The position numbers and the translations under genes were made by a program. DNA of 64,000 nucleotides from Salinisphaera hydrothermalis C41B8 (GTDB taxonomy: Bacteria > Pseudomonadota > Gammaproteobacteria > Nevskiales > Salinisphaeraceae), in assembly GCF_000732535.1 (NCBI RefSeq), contig NZ_APNK01000006.1:1-64000 (forward strand), written 5' to 3'. Positions within the stretch are counted from its first letter, which is position 1; every line of letters begins with the position of its first letter. Below the pieces are notes generated by a model. It was not told the origin of the DNA and made no database searches. It worked only from the letters and a program-made list of their open reading frames with translations. This document shows positions 26,253 to 34,682 of this stretch, piece by piece.

Positions 26253-27305
26253 CTAGCCCAGCGCCTTGGCGAATTCTTTCGAGCCATAGAAATCGGCCAG
26301 CTGGTCGCGCACCAGCGTCTCGAGCAGGCCGGTGTCGGCCAGTCCGGCGATCAGGTCAGGCGCCAGCGCGGCCACTTCGTCGGCCACGACCTGGCGATCG
26401 ATACCGACATGGCCCATCAGCTCGGCCAGCGTATCGTCGCCGTGTCGGGCGAAATACGCCTGCACGCCCTGGTCGATCATAACGCCGAGATATTCGGTCT
26501 CGCGCAGCGAGCGCCAGACCTGCAGGCCATAATCGACCAGCCGCTGGAGCTCGTGCGAGGCCACGGCATCGGCGATGGACAAGGGCTGGTCCGCCATCGC
26601 GGCCCAGATCTCGTCGGCCAGCGCGCGCAGACGGTCGCCGTCCAGTGAATCGAGCAACAACGCTTCAGTACGCGCGAGCGTGCGCGCGGTGTTGGCCTCG
26701 ATATAGGCTTTCACCCGGCTCTCGACCTGTGCCTCGAGGCCCGGCATGCGACGGCTGACCGCACTCGACGACCCTTTGATCAGCCGCGATACGCCTGGGA
26801 TCGACCGAATCGCACCGGAATCCGAAAAAATATAATCCTTGATGCCCTGATACAGCACGTCGGACGCCAGCGCCGTGTAGACCGGGCTTTTCAGCAGACG
26901 CTGGATCAGCCGCACCCGCAGGTTTTCCAGTTCTACCGCCAGCGCCACGCCGTCGTCGAACAACGCCTGATCGATCACGTCGCGTACACGCGTTTCACGA
27001 TTGACGTCGAGCCGTACCAGTTCGTCGGCGATGCTGCCGATGACGGCCGCCAGTTGATCGGGCAGCTCGAGGTCCAGCGCCAGTCGTTCGGCCGCGCCGC
27101 GCACGGTATCGCAATCGATCACCTCGGCCAGCGTGGTGCGTTCGGCCCAATCCCAGAAGGCGTCGACCAGACGCGCCAGCCGCTTATCGCCGCGGCGGCC
27201 GCGCCAGGCCGCCAGCTCATGGGCGACATGGGCTTCGAACAATCGGTCGGCGATATCAGGGCGGGCGGTTTCAGGCATGACGCGGGCATCGATGAGCGTG
27301 GACAT
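26253..27305 (-). CDS. Conserved-looking helical protein of unknown function
   Basis: 350 residues. I do not recognise a family. It is predicted to be almost entirely alpha-helical and acidic, with no signal peptide and no clear membrane span. Recognisable stretches include RLARLVDAFWDWAERTTLAE, LLKSPVYTALASDVLYQGIK and DIIFSD-like KDYIFSDSGAIRSIPGVSRL, then LRETEYLGVMIDQGVQAYFA. The composition and length suggest a cytoplasmic or membrane-associated protein. The stop codon TAG lies in the CTAG flanking palindromic element B, so the insertion abuts the coding end without changing it. Divergent from the csbD-like stress gene. Confidence 0.6.
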   Translation of the reverse strand: MSTLIDARVMPETARPDIADRLFEAHVAHELAAWRGRRGDKRLARLVDAFWDWAERTTLAEVIDCDTVRGAAERLALDLELPDQLAAVIGSIADELVRLDVNRETRVRDVIDQALFDDGVALAVELENLRVRLIQRLLKSPVYTALASDVLYQGIKDYIFSDSGAIRSIPGVSRLIKGSSSAVSRRMPGLEAQVESRVKAYIEANTARTLARTEALLLDSLDGDRLRALADEIWAAMADQPLSIADAVASHELQRLVDYGLQVWRSLRETEYLGVMIDQGVQAYFARHGDDTLAELMGHVGIDRQVVADEVAALAPDLIAGLADTGLLETLVRDQLADFYGSKEFAKALG

Positions 27306-27456
27306 CGAGCTTAATGATTATGGCTGGCCCGGGCGACCATCCGCCGGTATCCGGCCGCAGCAATACGCCTGCTGGAAACGATAGGTAGTTGCCCGGATGG
27401 TGTGCTCGCCACACGCTGATAGCGTTCGTCATACAGTTTCCAACCGTGAGTTCGCT

Positions 27457-27654
27457 ATGAACGACGATCAGTTCGAAGGCAAATGGGATCGTATGAAAGG
27501 CTCGGTGCGCGAGCATCTGGGCCGTCTCACCGACGACGATGTCGAAGAGGTTCGCGGCAAGCGCGAAAACCTGCTTGGCAAGATCCAGGAGAAGTACGGC
27601 GACACCAAGGAAGCCGCCGAAGAAAAACTCCAGGAGTTCGAACGCAAGTTCTAA
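27457..27654 (+). CDS. CsbD-family small stress protein
   Basis: 65 residues from the ATG at 27457. DDQFEGKWDRMKGSVREHLG and EVRGKRENLLGKIQEKYGDT are the CsbD-like signature; the protein is highly charged and helical. Family members are abundant under general stress and stationary phase; the molecular role is unknown. It begins a run of three small same-strand genes (this one, the attachment-type protein 38 bases on, and a DUF1328 protein), which looks like a stress cluster. Confidence 0.85.
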   Translation: MNDDQFEGKWDRMKGSVREHLGRLTDDDVEEVRGKRENLLGKIQEKYGDTKEAAEEKLQEFERKF

Positions 27655-27691
27655 GACCGACCGTCGGGTGGCACCGACAAAGCGAGGTTTC

Positions 27692-28129
27692 ATGGCCAAG
27701 CAATGGATTCTGGTCGCCGACGCGGCAGCGGCTCGCCTGTTTTCTCGCGAGAACGCTGGCTCGCTGTCGCGCGTGAATGCGTTCTATCACGACGACAGTC
27801 GCAAGCACGAAGGCGATCTGCGAACCGGAGGCAAAGGCGAGATCGAGGATTCGGCGGCGCACGGGCGTCATCAGGCCGATCCTCAGACCCGCACCAGCGA
27901 AAAACACGAAGACATCTTCGCCAAGGAGGTCGTGGGCAAGCTCAAGGCCGGCCTGAACGACGATGCCTTCGACGAGCTGGTGCTGGTGGCAGCGCCTCAG
28001 TTTCTCGGTCGGCTGCGCGATCATCTCGACAGCCCGCTGTCGCAGCGCGTGGCCGCGACCATCGACAAGGACTGGACCAACCAGAACGATTCCGAGATCC
28101 AAAAACATCTCGATTCGCAGCTCGGTTGA
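27692..28129 (+). CDS. Host-attachment-family protein (baeRF-like)
   Basis: 145 residues. KQWILVADAAAARLFSRENA, the central HGRHQADPQTRTSEKHEDIF and VLVAAPQFLGRLRDHLDS match the family named from an Agrobacterium protein thought to be needed for attachment to host cells; the fold relates to the eRF1 domain-2-like group. In this non-plant context the name is probably misleading and a stress or translation-related role is as likely. It follows the csbD-like gene by 38 bases and is probably co-transcribed. Confidence 0.75.
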   Translation: MAKQWILVADAAAARLFSRENAGSLSRVNAFYHDDSRKHEGDLRTGGKGEIEDSAAHGRHQADPQTRTSEKHEDIFAKEVVGKLKAGLNDDAFDELVLVAAPQFLGRLRDHLDSPLSQRVAATIDKDWTNQNDSEIQKHLDSQLG

Positions 28130-28294
28130 TATCGTCTCTCTCAAGAGACGTTTTCACGTCGTGTGGTTCATGCCTCGTACATGAAACCACGCGATACTCA
28201 AACTGTGCCGGGCGACCGGCTGGGATGAATTTTCAATGATTGGATTCATTCCGGCCGGGCCGCTCGAACCCGCACAACAACAAGGAGGCGGATC

Positions 28295-28471
28295 ATGCTC
28301 GGATGGGCTGTCGTATTTTTCGTTATCGCCATTATCGCGGCGGTGTTCGGTTTCGGGGGAATTGCCGCCGGAGCGGCTGGCATCGCTAAGATTCTGTTCT
28401 TTATCTTTGTCGTGCTCTTCGTACTGGCGTTGATATCCAACGCAGTCCGAGGTCGCGGGCCGAAGATATAG
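28295..28471 (+). CDS. DUF1328-family small membrane protein
   Basis: 58 residues from the ATG at 28295, preceded by AAGGAGG at 28282-28288. [20 protein letters not shown], then [20 protein letters not shown] and a short basic tail, gives two membrane helices joined by a glycine/alanine turn. This is the YtjA/DUF1328 pattern, usually seen with stress genes. Function unknown. A hairpin terminator follows 10 bases after the stop. Confidence 0.85.
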   Translation: MLGWAVVFFVIAIIAAVFGFGGIAAGAAGIAKILFFIFVVLFVLALISNAVRGRGPKI

Positions 28472-28480
28472 CTCGATGAA

Positions 28481-28511
28481 AAAAGCCGCTGATCAATGAT
28501 CAGCGGCTTTT
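28481..28511. terminator. Bidirectional terminator
   Basis: A 15-base perfect inverted repeat (28481-28495 with 28497-28511), with A tracts on the left and T tracts on the right, so it can stop transcription from both the DUF1328 gene and the convergent response regulator at 28561. Confidence 0.85.
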
Positions 28512-28560
28512 CGGACTACGCCGGGCAACTTTTTGTTTTGGCGTGCGAAACCTGGCGCTT

Positions 28561-29178
28561 TTAGCTTTCCTGTTGCGCGCCCGCGGCTAGCCAGATGCGC
28601 ACAAGATGCGCCAGTGAATCGGCCTGAAGCTTTTGCATGATATGTACGCGGTGTGTTTCCACCGTACGCGCACTAATGCCTAGATCGGCCGCGACCTGCT
28701 TGTTCGCTTTTCCGTCGACGATGCCGCCAAGCACCTGTTTTTCGCGCGGTGTCAGGGTATCGATCAGCGCTGCGCGCTGACGCGCATCGCGCTGAAGCCG
28801 TTCGTTGGTATCGCTGGCCCGCGAAAGCTCGTACAGTTGCTTTAGCAGGTAGTCGGGATCGAACGGTTTTTCGAGAAAGTCGACCGCTCCCAGGCGCATG
28901 GCTTCCACGGCGTGTTCAATATCGCCGTACGCACTCATCATCACGATATCGATTTGAATCTGGCGTGCGATCAATTCCTTCTGCAGGGCGATGCCGTCCA
29001 TATCCTGCAGCCGAAGATCAATCAGCGCACAGCCGGTGGCCGATTCGCAACGATCGAGAAAAGCCGAGGCGCTGGGGTAGCAAAAGGCCGGATATTCGGA
29101 GCCACGCACCAGTGTTTTCATCGACTCCCGAACGCCGGGGTCATCATCTACGATATGGATAGCAAAATCATTACGCAT
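28561..29178 (-). CDS. FixJ-family response regulator
   Basis: 205 residues. The receiver has IHIVDDDPGVRESMKTLV, Asp in CALIDLRLQDMDGIAL, MMSAYGD and FLEKPFDPDYLL. The C-terminal LuxR-type helix-turn-helix shows TLTPREKQVLGGIVDGKANK and ISARTVETHRVHIMQKL, the FixJ/TtrR subgroup. It diverges from a PAS-domain kinase with 114 bases between starts, and the two are surely partners. Target genes are not visible; the nearby stress cluster is one possibility. Confidence 0.9.
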   Translation of the reverse strand: MRNDFAIHIVDDDPGVRESMKTLVRGSEYPAFCYPSASAFLDRCESATGCALIDLRLQDMDGIALQKELIARQIQIDIVMMSAYGDIEHAVEAMRLGAVDFLEKPFDPDYLLKQLYELSRASDTNERLQRDARQRAALIDTLTPREKQVLGGIVDGKANKQVAADLGISARTVETHRVHIMQKLQADSLAHLVRIWLAAGAQQES

Positions 29179-29292
29179 AGCGTCTCCCGGCTGCTCGGCT
29201 TCGATCTGCCATGTTCAACCACGGCGATCGTACGCAAAGCCGATATCTTATGGCCGCCTCGGTCATTTCGCCACCGTTAACCGATCGGTCCC

Positions 29293-30528
29293 ATGTCATC
29301 TACACCAAATTCCTCGACATCGCTGCCTGCAGATCTCGCCACAGCGCATGAACAGATCAAGTCGCTGCGCTCCGATCTGACGCACTGCGAGAAGCGCGTC
29401 AACGCGGCAGAACGCGAAACCCGCTGTTTTCGCGAGCTTGCCGAACATATTCAAGAAGTGTTCTGGATGACCAACCCCCTCGGCGACGAGCTGATTTATA
29501 TCAGCCCTGCGTACGAGCACATCTGGGGACAACCCTGTAACAGCCTCTATGAAGACCCGGGGCGGCGACTCGCCTGGGTGCATGAGAGTGACCGGGACCG
29601 CGTTTTAAAGGCGTTCAAGCGCGACGCCGCCAAGGGCCTTTATGACGAGACTTTCCGGATCAATCGGCCGGACGGCGAAGTCCGCTGGATTCGCGATCGC
29701 GCCTTTCCGGTGTACGACAGCTCGGGCGAGATTTATCGTCTGGCCGGCTTCGCCATCGACCTGACCGACGAAGTTGAAAGTCAGGATCGAATGAACGAGC
29801 TGCAGAACCTGATCGCCATGCGCGAACGCATCAGCGTATTTGCCTCGTTGGGCACCGGGCTGGCGCACGACCTGGGGCAGCCGCTGACCTCGGCCCGTAA
29901 TTTCGTGACCCGGGCCCTGACGGTCGCCCGCGACGAAGGCAGCGCCGAAACCGATCTGCTGGTACGAGCCGACTATCAGATCCAGCGTGCTTCCGCGATC
30001 ATCCGTCATCTGCGCGATTTCGCGCGGGAAGGACGCCCGACCATCAACCAGCAGTCGCTCTTCCCGGTGTTGAGCGAAGTCCGCGACCTGCTCGAACCCA
30101 GCCTCCGCGCCGAGCGTGTCTTGTTCTGCTGGCCCAATCAGCTCGAACTATCCAATATCGAACTGCCGATGGACCGCGTCTTCACCCAGCAGGTATTGCG
30201 CAATCTCATCAGCAATGCGATCGAAGCCCTGGCCCAATCCTCGGTCGCGACCGACAATCGCCGCATTACGCTAACCGTCGATAACACGAACGATGCACGG
30301 GTCGACATCTATGTGGCCGACAACGGGGGCGGCATCGCTGAGGATGTCGAATTATTTTCCCCGTTCACCACGACCAAGAGCAACGGTCTTGGCCTCGGTC
30401 TGAGCGTGAGCCGCTCTCTGGCCCGCAGCCACGGCGGCGACCTGTATCTCGTGCATCACGGACGGGGCGGTAGCGACCCGACCTGCTTCATGCTCCGTCT
30501 GCCGCGCAAGTTCGTGGCCGCCGCCTGA
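29293..30528 (+). CDS. Cytoplasmic PAS-domain sensor histidine kinase
   Basis: 411 residues and no membrane span. An N-terminal coiled coil (about 10-45) leads into a PAS domain (about 45-155: HIQEVFWMTNPLGDELIYIS, RRLAWVHESDRDRVLKAF, RRWIRDRAFPVYDSSGEIYR-like PAC motif). The transmitter has GTGLAHDLGQPLTSARNF with the phospho-accepting His, an N box VLRNLISNAIEALAQS, and G boxes in VADNGGGIAEDVELFSPFTT and GLGLGLSVSRSLARSHGG. The layout matches FixL/TodS-like kinases paired with FixJ regulators; the divergent regulator is the likely partner. No haem-binding His of true FixL is evident, so the ligand is open. Confidence 0.88.
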   Translation: MSSTPNSSTSLPADLATAHEQIKSLRSDLTHCEKRVNAAERETRCFRELAEHIQEVFWMTNPLGDELIYISPAYEHIWGQPCNSLYEDPGRRLAWVHESDRDRVLKAFKRDAAKGLYDETFRINRPDGEVRWIRDRAFPVYDSSGEIYRLAGFAIDLTDEVESQDRMNELQNLIAMRERISVFASLGTGLAHDLGQPLTSARNFVTRALTVARDEGSAETDLLVRADYQIQRASAIIRHLRDFAREGRPTINQQSLFPVLSEVRDLLEPSLRAERVLFCWPNQLELSNIELPMDRVFTQQVLRNLISNAIEALAQSSVATDNRRITLTVDNTNDARVDIYVADNGGGIAEDVELFSPFTTTKSNGLGLGLSVSRSLARSHGGDLYLVHHGRGGSDPTCFMLRLPRKFVAAA

Positions 30529-30704
30529 CGGCATCGGCCCGCATCGAGATACGGCCGGGCGGTTGAAACAAGCGTCACGCCGCGCCCGGCGCAGACGCTT
30601 CGGGCGCTTTCCGTTATGAAATCCGTCGCGGATCGAGGCCATGTGTCGCGAGGCGTCGGCACGCGGTCGCCACGAGCCTGTTGGCTCAGACTCGGACCAT
30701 CAAT

Positions 30705-31130
30705 TCAGCGCGGCGGATGGAAAAGGCGCATCAGCAACGCGAATCCGAGCCCGTAGGCCGCGTTCGCGGCGAGCGCGACACCGATCGCATTCATCGAATA
30801 ACCCACGAGCAATACGCCGAACAGGCCCATGCCCAGCCACGGCGTTACCGCCAACGCCACGCCCGTCAGCAGTACAGCCCCGAGGATGATGGCGCCGACA
30901 TAGTAGCCAGCGGCCTCGGCTCGGCGTATGAGCAGCCAGATCACCAAGCCCCAAAGCCCGCCCCAGAGCGCCTGCCAGGCGATGACGGGAACATCGGTAT
31001 GCATAAGACCCTGGGTACTCCAGGTCGCAACCTGAGCAAACCCCGCGCGATCGATCAACCAGAGCGCGCCCTGATTGAACACGACAATGGCGATGAGCCC
31101 AGCGACAAAAGCCTTGATGAACGCGAACAC
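30705..31130 (-). CDS. Small integral membrane protein, unknown function
   Basis: 141 residues, with four predicted membrane helices (FIKAFVAGLIAIVVFNQGAL, ALWGGLWGLVIWLLI, VGAIILGAVLLTGVALAV, YSMNAIGVALAANAAYGLGF). No family recognised beyond a general resemblance to short proteobacterial membrane proteins with NQG and WGG motifs. Convergent with the PAS kinase across 176 bases. Confidence 0.65.
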   Translation of the reverse strand: MFAFIKAFVAGLIAIVVFNQGALWLIDRAGFAQVATWSTQGLMHTDVPVIAWQALWGGLWGLVIWLLIRRAEAAGYYVGAIILGAVLLTGVALAVTPWLGMGLFGVLLVGYSMNAIGVALAANAAYGLGFALLMRLFHPPR

Positions 31131-31182
31131 GAGCTCTTTCTCCTGGAGGGCGTAACGAAGCCGGGAATTGTACTGGTCGCGC

Positions 31183-31902
31183 TCACTCGCGCGAAGGCGT
31201 CGCGGCCGTGTTTGCCGTCTGCTCGAACAAACGGCGGCGGGCCGCTTCGTTTTTGGGTTGCCCGCCCCGCCACTGCTTGCCCAGATCCACGCCGCGCTGA
31301 ACCGCCGGGCGCTGCTTCACGCGTGCGCGCCAGGCCGCCACGCACGGAAAATCATCCAGCGGTTGGCCCATGGCCTTGGCGATGAGTACCCAGGGCCAGT
31401 TGACGATATCAGCGATCGTGTAGGTGTCGCCGACCAGATAGTCGCGCTCGGCCAGCCGACGCTCCAGCACGCCGAGGCAGCGATGATACTCGTTGCGATA
31501 ACGCCGCTCCGAGTACGGATGATCGCCCGGCGCATAATTGACATAGTGGCTCATCTGGCCGCCCATCGGGCCCAGGTTGCCCACCTGCCAGAACAGCCAT
31601 TCGTCGATCTCGGTACGCAGACGCGCGTCCGGTGGATAGAACCGGCCGGTCTTGATGGCCAGATAGCGCGCGATCGCGCCCGACTCGAATACCGAAACCG
31701 CGCCCGGGCCGTATTCGGCCGTAGGCTCGTGATCGACGATCGCCGGCATGCGATTGTTGGGCGAAATCGCCAGAAACTCGGGATCGAATTGATCGCCGGC
31801 GTTGATATCGACTGGCACGGTCCGGTACGCCACGCCGAGCTCTTCCAGCAGGATCGAGATCTTCCAGCCATTCGGCGTGGGCCAATAGTAGAAATCGATC
31901 AC
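31183..31902 (-). CDS. Nu-class (YfcG/Ure2-like) glutathione S-transferase
   Basis: 239 residues. The thioredoxin-like N-domain begins MIDFYYWPTPNGWKISILLE, with Thr9 and Asn11 in the positions used by E. coli YfcG, which acts as a disulfide-bond reductase with two bound glutathiones. NNRMPAIVDHE is the cis-Pro loop and VFESGAIARYLA the glutathione gamma-Glu binding site. The helical domain has TYTIADIVNWPWV. Its start overlaps the end of the upstream CoA-transferase gene by four bases, so the two are translationally coupled. Likely a cytosolic thiol-disulfide enzyme. The functional link to a CoA-transferase is unclear. Confidence 0.87.
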   Translation of the reverse strand: MIDFYYWPTPNGWKISILLEELGVAYRTVPVDINAGDQFDPEFLAISPNNRMPAIVDHEPTAEYGPGAVSVFESGAIARYLAIKTGRFYPPDARLRTEIDEWLFWQVGNLGPMGGQMSHYVNYAPGDHPYSERRYRNEYHRCLGVLERRLAERDYLVGDTYTIADIVNWPWVLIAKAMGQPLDDFPCVAAWRARVKQRPAVQRGVDLGKQWRGGQPKNEAARRRLFEQTANTAATPSRE

Positions 31903-33107
31903 TCCTCACCTCCCGCGTCGGCGCTGGCCGCCGCGCCGGTTTCGATCAACGCGTCGATCGTGGCGTCGTCGTAGCCGACGTCGGCCAGTACCGTACGCGT
32001 GTCGGCCGCGAGCGGCGGGGCACCGCGTACCGGCGTTTCTTCAACGCCCGAAAAACGCGCGGCCGGCCGCGCCTGGCGCAATCGCCCCGCGATATCGTGC
32101 TCGGTTTCCAGCAGGATATCGTTGGCCCGGATCTGCGGATGATCGATGAGATCCGAACGGGTCAACACCGGCGCACACGGCACGCCGTATTCTTCCAGAC
32201 GTTCGAGCCAGTATTCGGCACTCGCCTCGCGCAGCCGCGACTGCGTCAGCTCCAGCCGCGCATCGATATGATCCTGGCGATCGGCCGGCGTGGCGAAGCG
32301 CGGGTCGTCGCGCCAGTGCGGCGTCTCGAGCGCTTCGGTCAGCGCATGCCACTGATCGTCGGTCTGCACCGCGACGCTGATGTAATCCGTCGTGGTTTCA
32401 TAGATCAGATCGATAAAGCTCGCCGCCTCCGACTGCGCCATCGCGTCGCCGACGAAAGTCTGGCTGTTCATGTCCGAATGCCAGAGGAAATCGATCACCG
32501 CGTCCAGCATGGATACGCGAATATGCTGGCCGGCGCCGCCGTTGGTTCGTGCCAGCAATGCCGCAGTAATCGCCTGAGCCGCTACATAACCGGTGAGTTT
32601 GTCGGGCACGATGGTGCGGACGAGTCGCGGACGCGCCGTGTCTGCCCCGCCCTGAATGCTGGCGAGCCCCGACAGCGCCTGAACCAGCGGATCGTAGACC
32701 GGCTTGGTGGCGTAGGGCCCGTTCTCGCCAAAACCGCTGATCGAGACATAGATGATGTCCGGCGCTACGCCGCGAATCGCCTGTTCGCCGATGCCGATCC
32801 GCTCGGCCACCCCGGGGCGGAAGTTCTGTACGAACACATCCGAGGTGGCCGCGATCCGCTTGAGCGCCTCCAGTCCCTCCGGGTGTTTGATATCGAGCGC
32901 GACCGAGCGCTTGTTGCGATTGTTGTTGAGAAAACTGGCTGACATGCCGGCGCGTCGATTGGAGGCCAGTCGCGTGTAGTCACCCACGCCCGGACGTTCG
33001 ATCTTGATGACATCCGCCCCTTGATCCGCCAACTGCATGGTGGCCAACGGCCCGGAAATCATGGCGGTGAGGTCGCAGACGCGGTAGCCGTTGAGCGGTT
33101 GTTTCAT
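31899..33107 (-). CDS. CaiB/BaiF family (class III) CoA-transferase
   Basis: 402 residues, the usual size. LNGYRVCDLTAMISGPLATM, GADVIKIERPGVGDYTR, FLNNNRNKRSVALDIKHPEG, DVFVQNFRPG and IYVSISGFGENGPYATKPVY follow the family step by step. HIRVSMLDAVIDFLW is the region of the catalytic Asp seen in formyl-CoA transferase. It moves CoA between carboxylic acids. The acceptor and donor cannot be read. First gene of a two-gene operon with the GST. Confidence 0.88.
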   Translation of the reverse strand: MKQPLNGYRVCDLTAMISGPLATMQLADQGADVIKIERPGVGDYTRLASNRRAGMSASFLNNNRNKRSVALDIKHPEGLEALKRIAATSDVFVQNFRPGVAERIGIGEQAIRGVAPDIIYVSISGFGENGPYATKPVYDPLVQALSGLASIQGGADTARPRLVRTIVPDKLTGYVAAQAITAALLARTNGGAGQHIRVSMLDAVIDFLWHSDMNSQTFVGDAMAQSEAASFIDLIYETTTDYISVAVQTDDQWHALTEALETPHWRDDPRFATPADRQDHIDARLELTQSRLREASAEYWLERLEEYGVPCAPVLTRSDLIDHPQIRANDILLETEHDIAGRLRQARPAARFSGVEETPVRGAPPLAADTRTVLADVGYDDATIDALIETGAAASADAGGEE

Positions 33108-33441
33108 GCGTTGTATCCAGATTCCGACGATCTTTGCCCAAGAGACGGGCGCTGCGCTATAAGCCGTGCAAGATCTCGATCATGGCTCGTCACGCCCACC
33201 TGGAGCAACGCCGACCGCCATAGCTTGTTGAACTTTCCCCATGCTGGACCGCAAATCGTAGGCGTACCAGAGGGGGCCGGAATCCAATGGTTGGTGAGGC
33301 CGAACAGATCGGACGCGACAGATCAATCCCCAAAGCCCCTTATTCAGAAAGTATCAAGGCACGCGTAGGCTAAAATGTCGTCTATCGGGGGCCAAAAATG
33401 AATTCAGCCTCCGGGGGTTCATCCTATATTCAGGAGAAAAC
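33108..33441. other. Intergenic space with no gene
   Basis: 334 bases between the divergent CoA-transferase and small lipoprotein starts. No frame, repeat or hairpin of note. It should hold both promoters; only the AGGAG ribosome-binding site of the lipoprotein (33432-33436) is clear. Confidence 0.5.
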
Positions 33442-33666
33442 GTGAATAAAAAGATTTCGACGTTGCTGATCGCCGCGATTCTCGGCCTGACCACGCTGAC
33501 GCTGGCGGCCTGTGACAACGATGATGGTCCGGCGGAAAAAGCGGGCCAGAAAATCGATAACGCCGCCGATAATACTTCCGACGCCATGGAAGATGCCGGC
33601 GACAAGGCTTCGGATGCAGCCGACGACGCCGCGGACAAAGCCAAGGATGCGACCGACAACGACTAG
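33442..33666 (+). CDS. Small acidic alanine/aspartate-rich lipoprotein
   Basis: 74 residues from a GTG with AGGAG six bases upstream. A lipoprotein signal (KKISTLLIAAILGLTTLTLA, cysteine at residue 24 in LAAC) is followed by DNDDGPAEKAGQKIDNAADN and heptad-like repeats of A-x-D-K/A. The mature part is strongly acidic and probably a helical rod anchored in the outer membrane. Similar short proteins are common in stress-resistant proteobacteria; function unknown. A strong terminator follows. Confidence 0.75.
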   Translation: MNKKISTLLIAAILGLTTLTLAACDNDDGPAEKAGQKIDNAADNTSDAMEDAGDKASDAADDAADKAKDATDND

Positions 33667-33710
33667 TCGGAACCCGACGATGGCTAGCCGGCTGCCTGTC
33701 GGCAACGAGG

Positions 33711-33741
33711 AAACCCGCCGCAATACCGGCGGGTTTTTTTT
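33711..33741 (+). terminator. Rho-independent terminator
   Basis: AAACCCGCCG (33711-33720) pairs with CGGCGGGTTT (33727-33736) around a 6-base loop, followed by an eight-T run. Confidence 0.88.
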
Positions 33742-33792
33742 GTCTGTCTGGCGGCGCATCATCCGACACCAGAGTTCACCCCATATTTCCGC

Positions 33793-34569
33793 ATGTCAGC
33801 TCCCGATAAGATCTGTCTCGTCACCGGCGCCGCGCAGGGCATCGGCCGAGCCATTACACGTCGTTTGCTCGCCGACGGGCATATCGTGTGGTGTCTTGAC
33901 CACGACCAGGGCGCGCTGGACGACCTGGCCGCCGGCGTCGACGCCACGCAGACGACGCGGGTGCATACGATCGTCGCCGATGTGTCCTGCGAGGACGATG
34001 TCGCCGCCGCGGCCCAAGCCATCAAACAGCAGCACGGCCGGCTCGATCTTGTGGTCAACAACGCCGGCATCTCGGGGCCTTTCAACGGGCCGATCGATGC
34101 GCTCGCCCTGGCCGACTGGCAGCGGGTGATCGACGTCAATCTCACCGGCTTTTTCCTGGTCGTTAAGCACACCGTCCCGCTACTGCGGTCCAGCAGCCAA
34201 AACGCCACGATCGTGAACATGGCATCCAGTCGCGCCTACCAATCCGAGCCGCAAACCGAAGCGTATGCGGCGTCCAAGGGCGGCATTCACGCATTAACCC
34301 ATGCCTTGGCCATCAGCCTTGGGCCGGACATTCGGGTCAATGCCGTGGCGCCCGGCTGGATCGACGTGCGCAGCGAGCAGACCGGCGCCGACACCCCCGA
34401 GCCGTTGCGCGAGATCGATCACGCCCAGCATCCGACCGGCCGCGTCGGCCGCGGAGAAGATATCGCCGGCATTGTCGCGTTCCTGGCCAGTGCCGACGCC
34501 GCCTTCATCACCGGACAGACTCTGGTCGCCGATGGCGGCATGACCCGCAAGATGATTTACGAACACTAG
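33793..34569 (+). CDS. Short-chain dehydrogenase/reductase
   Basis: 258 residues of the classical SDR type: cofactor loop CLVTGAAQGIGRAI, DHDQ at the end of beta-2 suggesting NAD, NNAGISGPF, the active-site Ser in NMASSRAYQSE and Tyr-Lys in EAYAASKGG, and the terminal TGQTLVADGGMTRKMIY. Substrate unknown. It is monocistronic, between two terminators. Confidence 0.87.
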   Translation: MSAPDKICLVTGAAQGIGRAITRRLLADGHIVWCLDHDQGALDDLAAGVDATQTTRVHTIVADVSCEDDVAAAAQAIKQQHGRLDLVVNNAGISGPFNGPIDALALADWQRVIDVNLTGFFLVVKHTVPLLRSSSQNATIVNMASSRAYQSEPQTEAYAASKGGIHALTHALAISLGPDIRVNAVAPGWIDVRSEQTGADTPEPLREIDHAQHPTGRVGRGEDIAGIVAFLASADAAFITGQTLVADGGMTRKMIYEH

Positions 34570-34621
34570 ATACGCCGTCGCATGACGACACACCCTTAAT
34601 CCGCCCGCGACAACGGGCATA

Positions 34622-34657
34622 AAAAACCGCCGCCGGAGTGCTCCGGCGGCGGTTTTT
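34622..34657. terminator. Strong bidirectional terminator
   Basis: A 17-base perfect inverted repeat (34622-34638 with 34641-34657) with a 2-base loop, A run on the left and T run on the right. It serves both the SDR gene and the convergent transporter gene. Confidence 0.9.
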
Positions 34658-34682
34658 GTCAGACGCGTCGTACGACGCAGAA

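Noticed and set aside
30541-30704. Possible small gene between the PAS kinase and the membrane protein
   Set aside because: No frame with start signal or protein-like composition.
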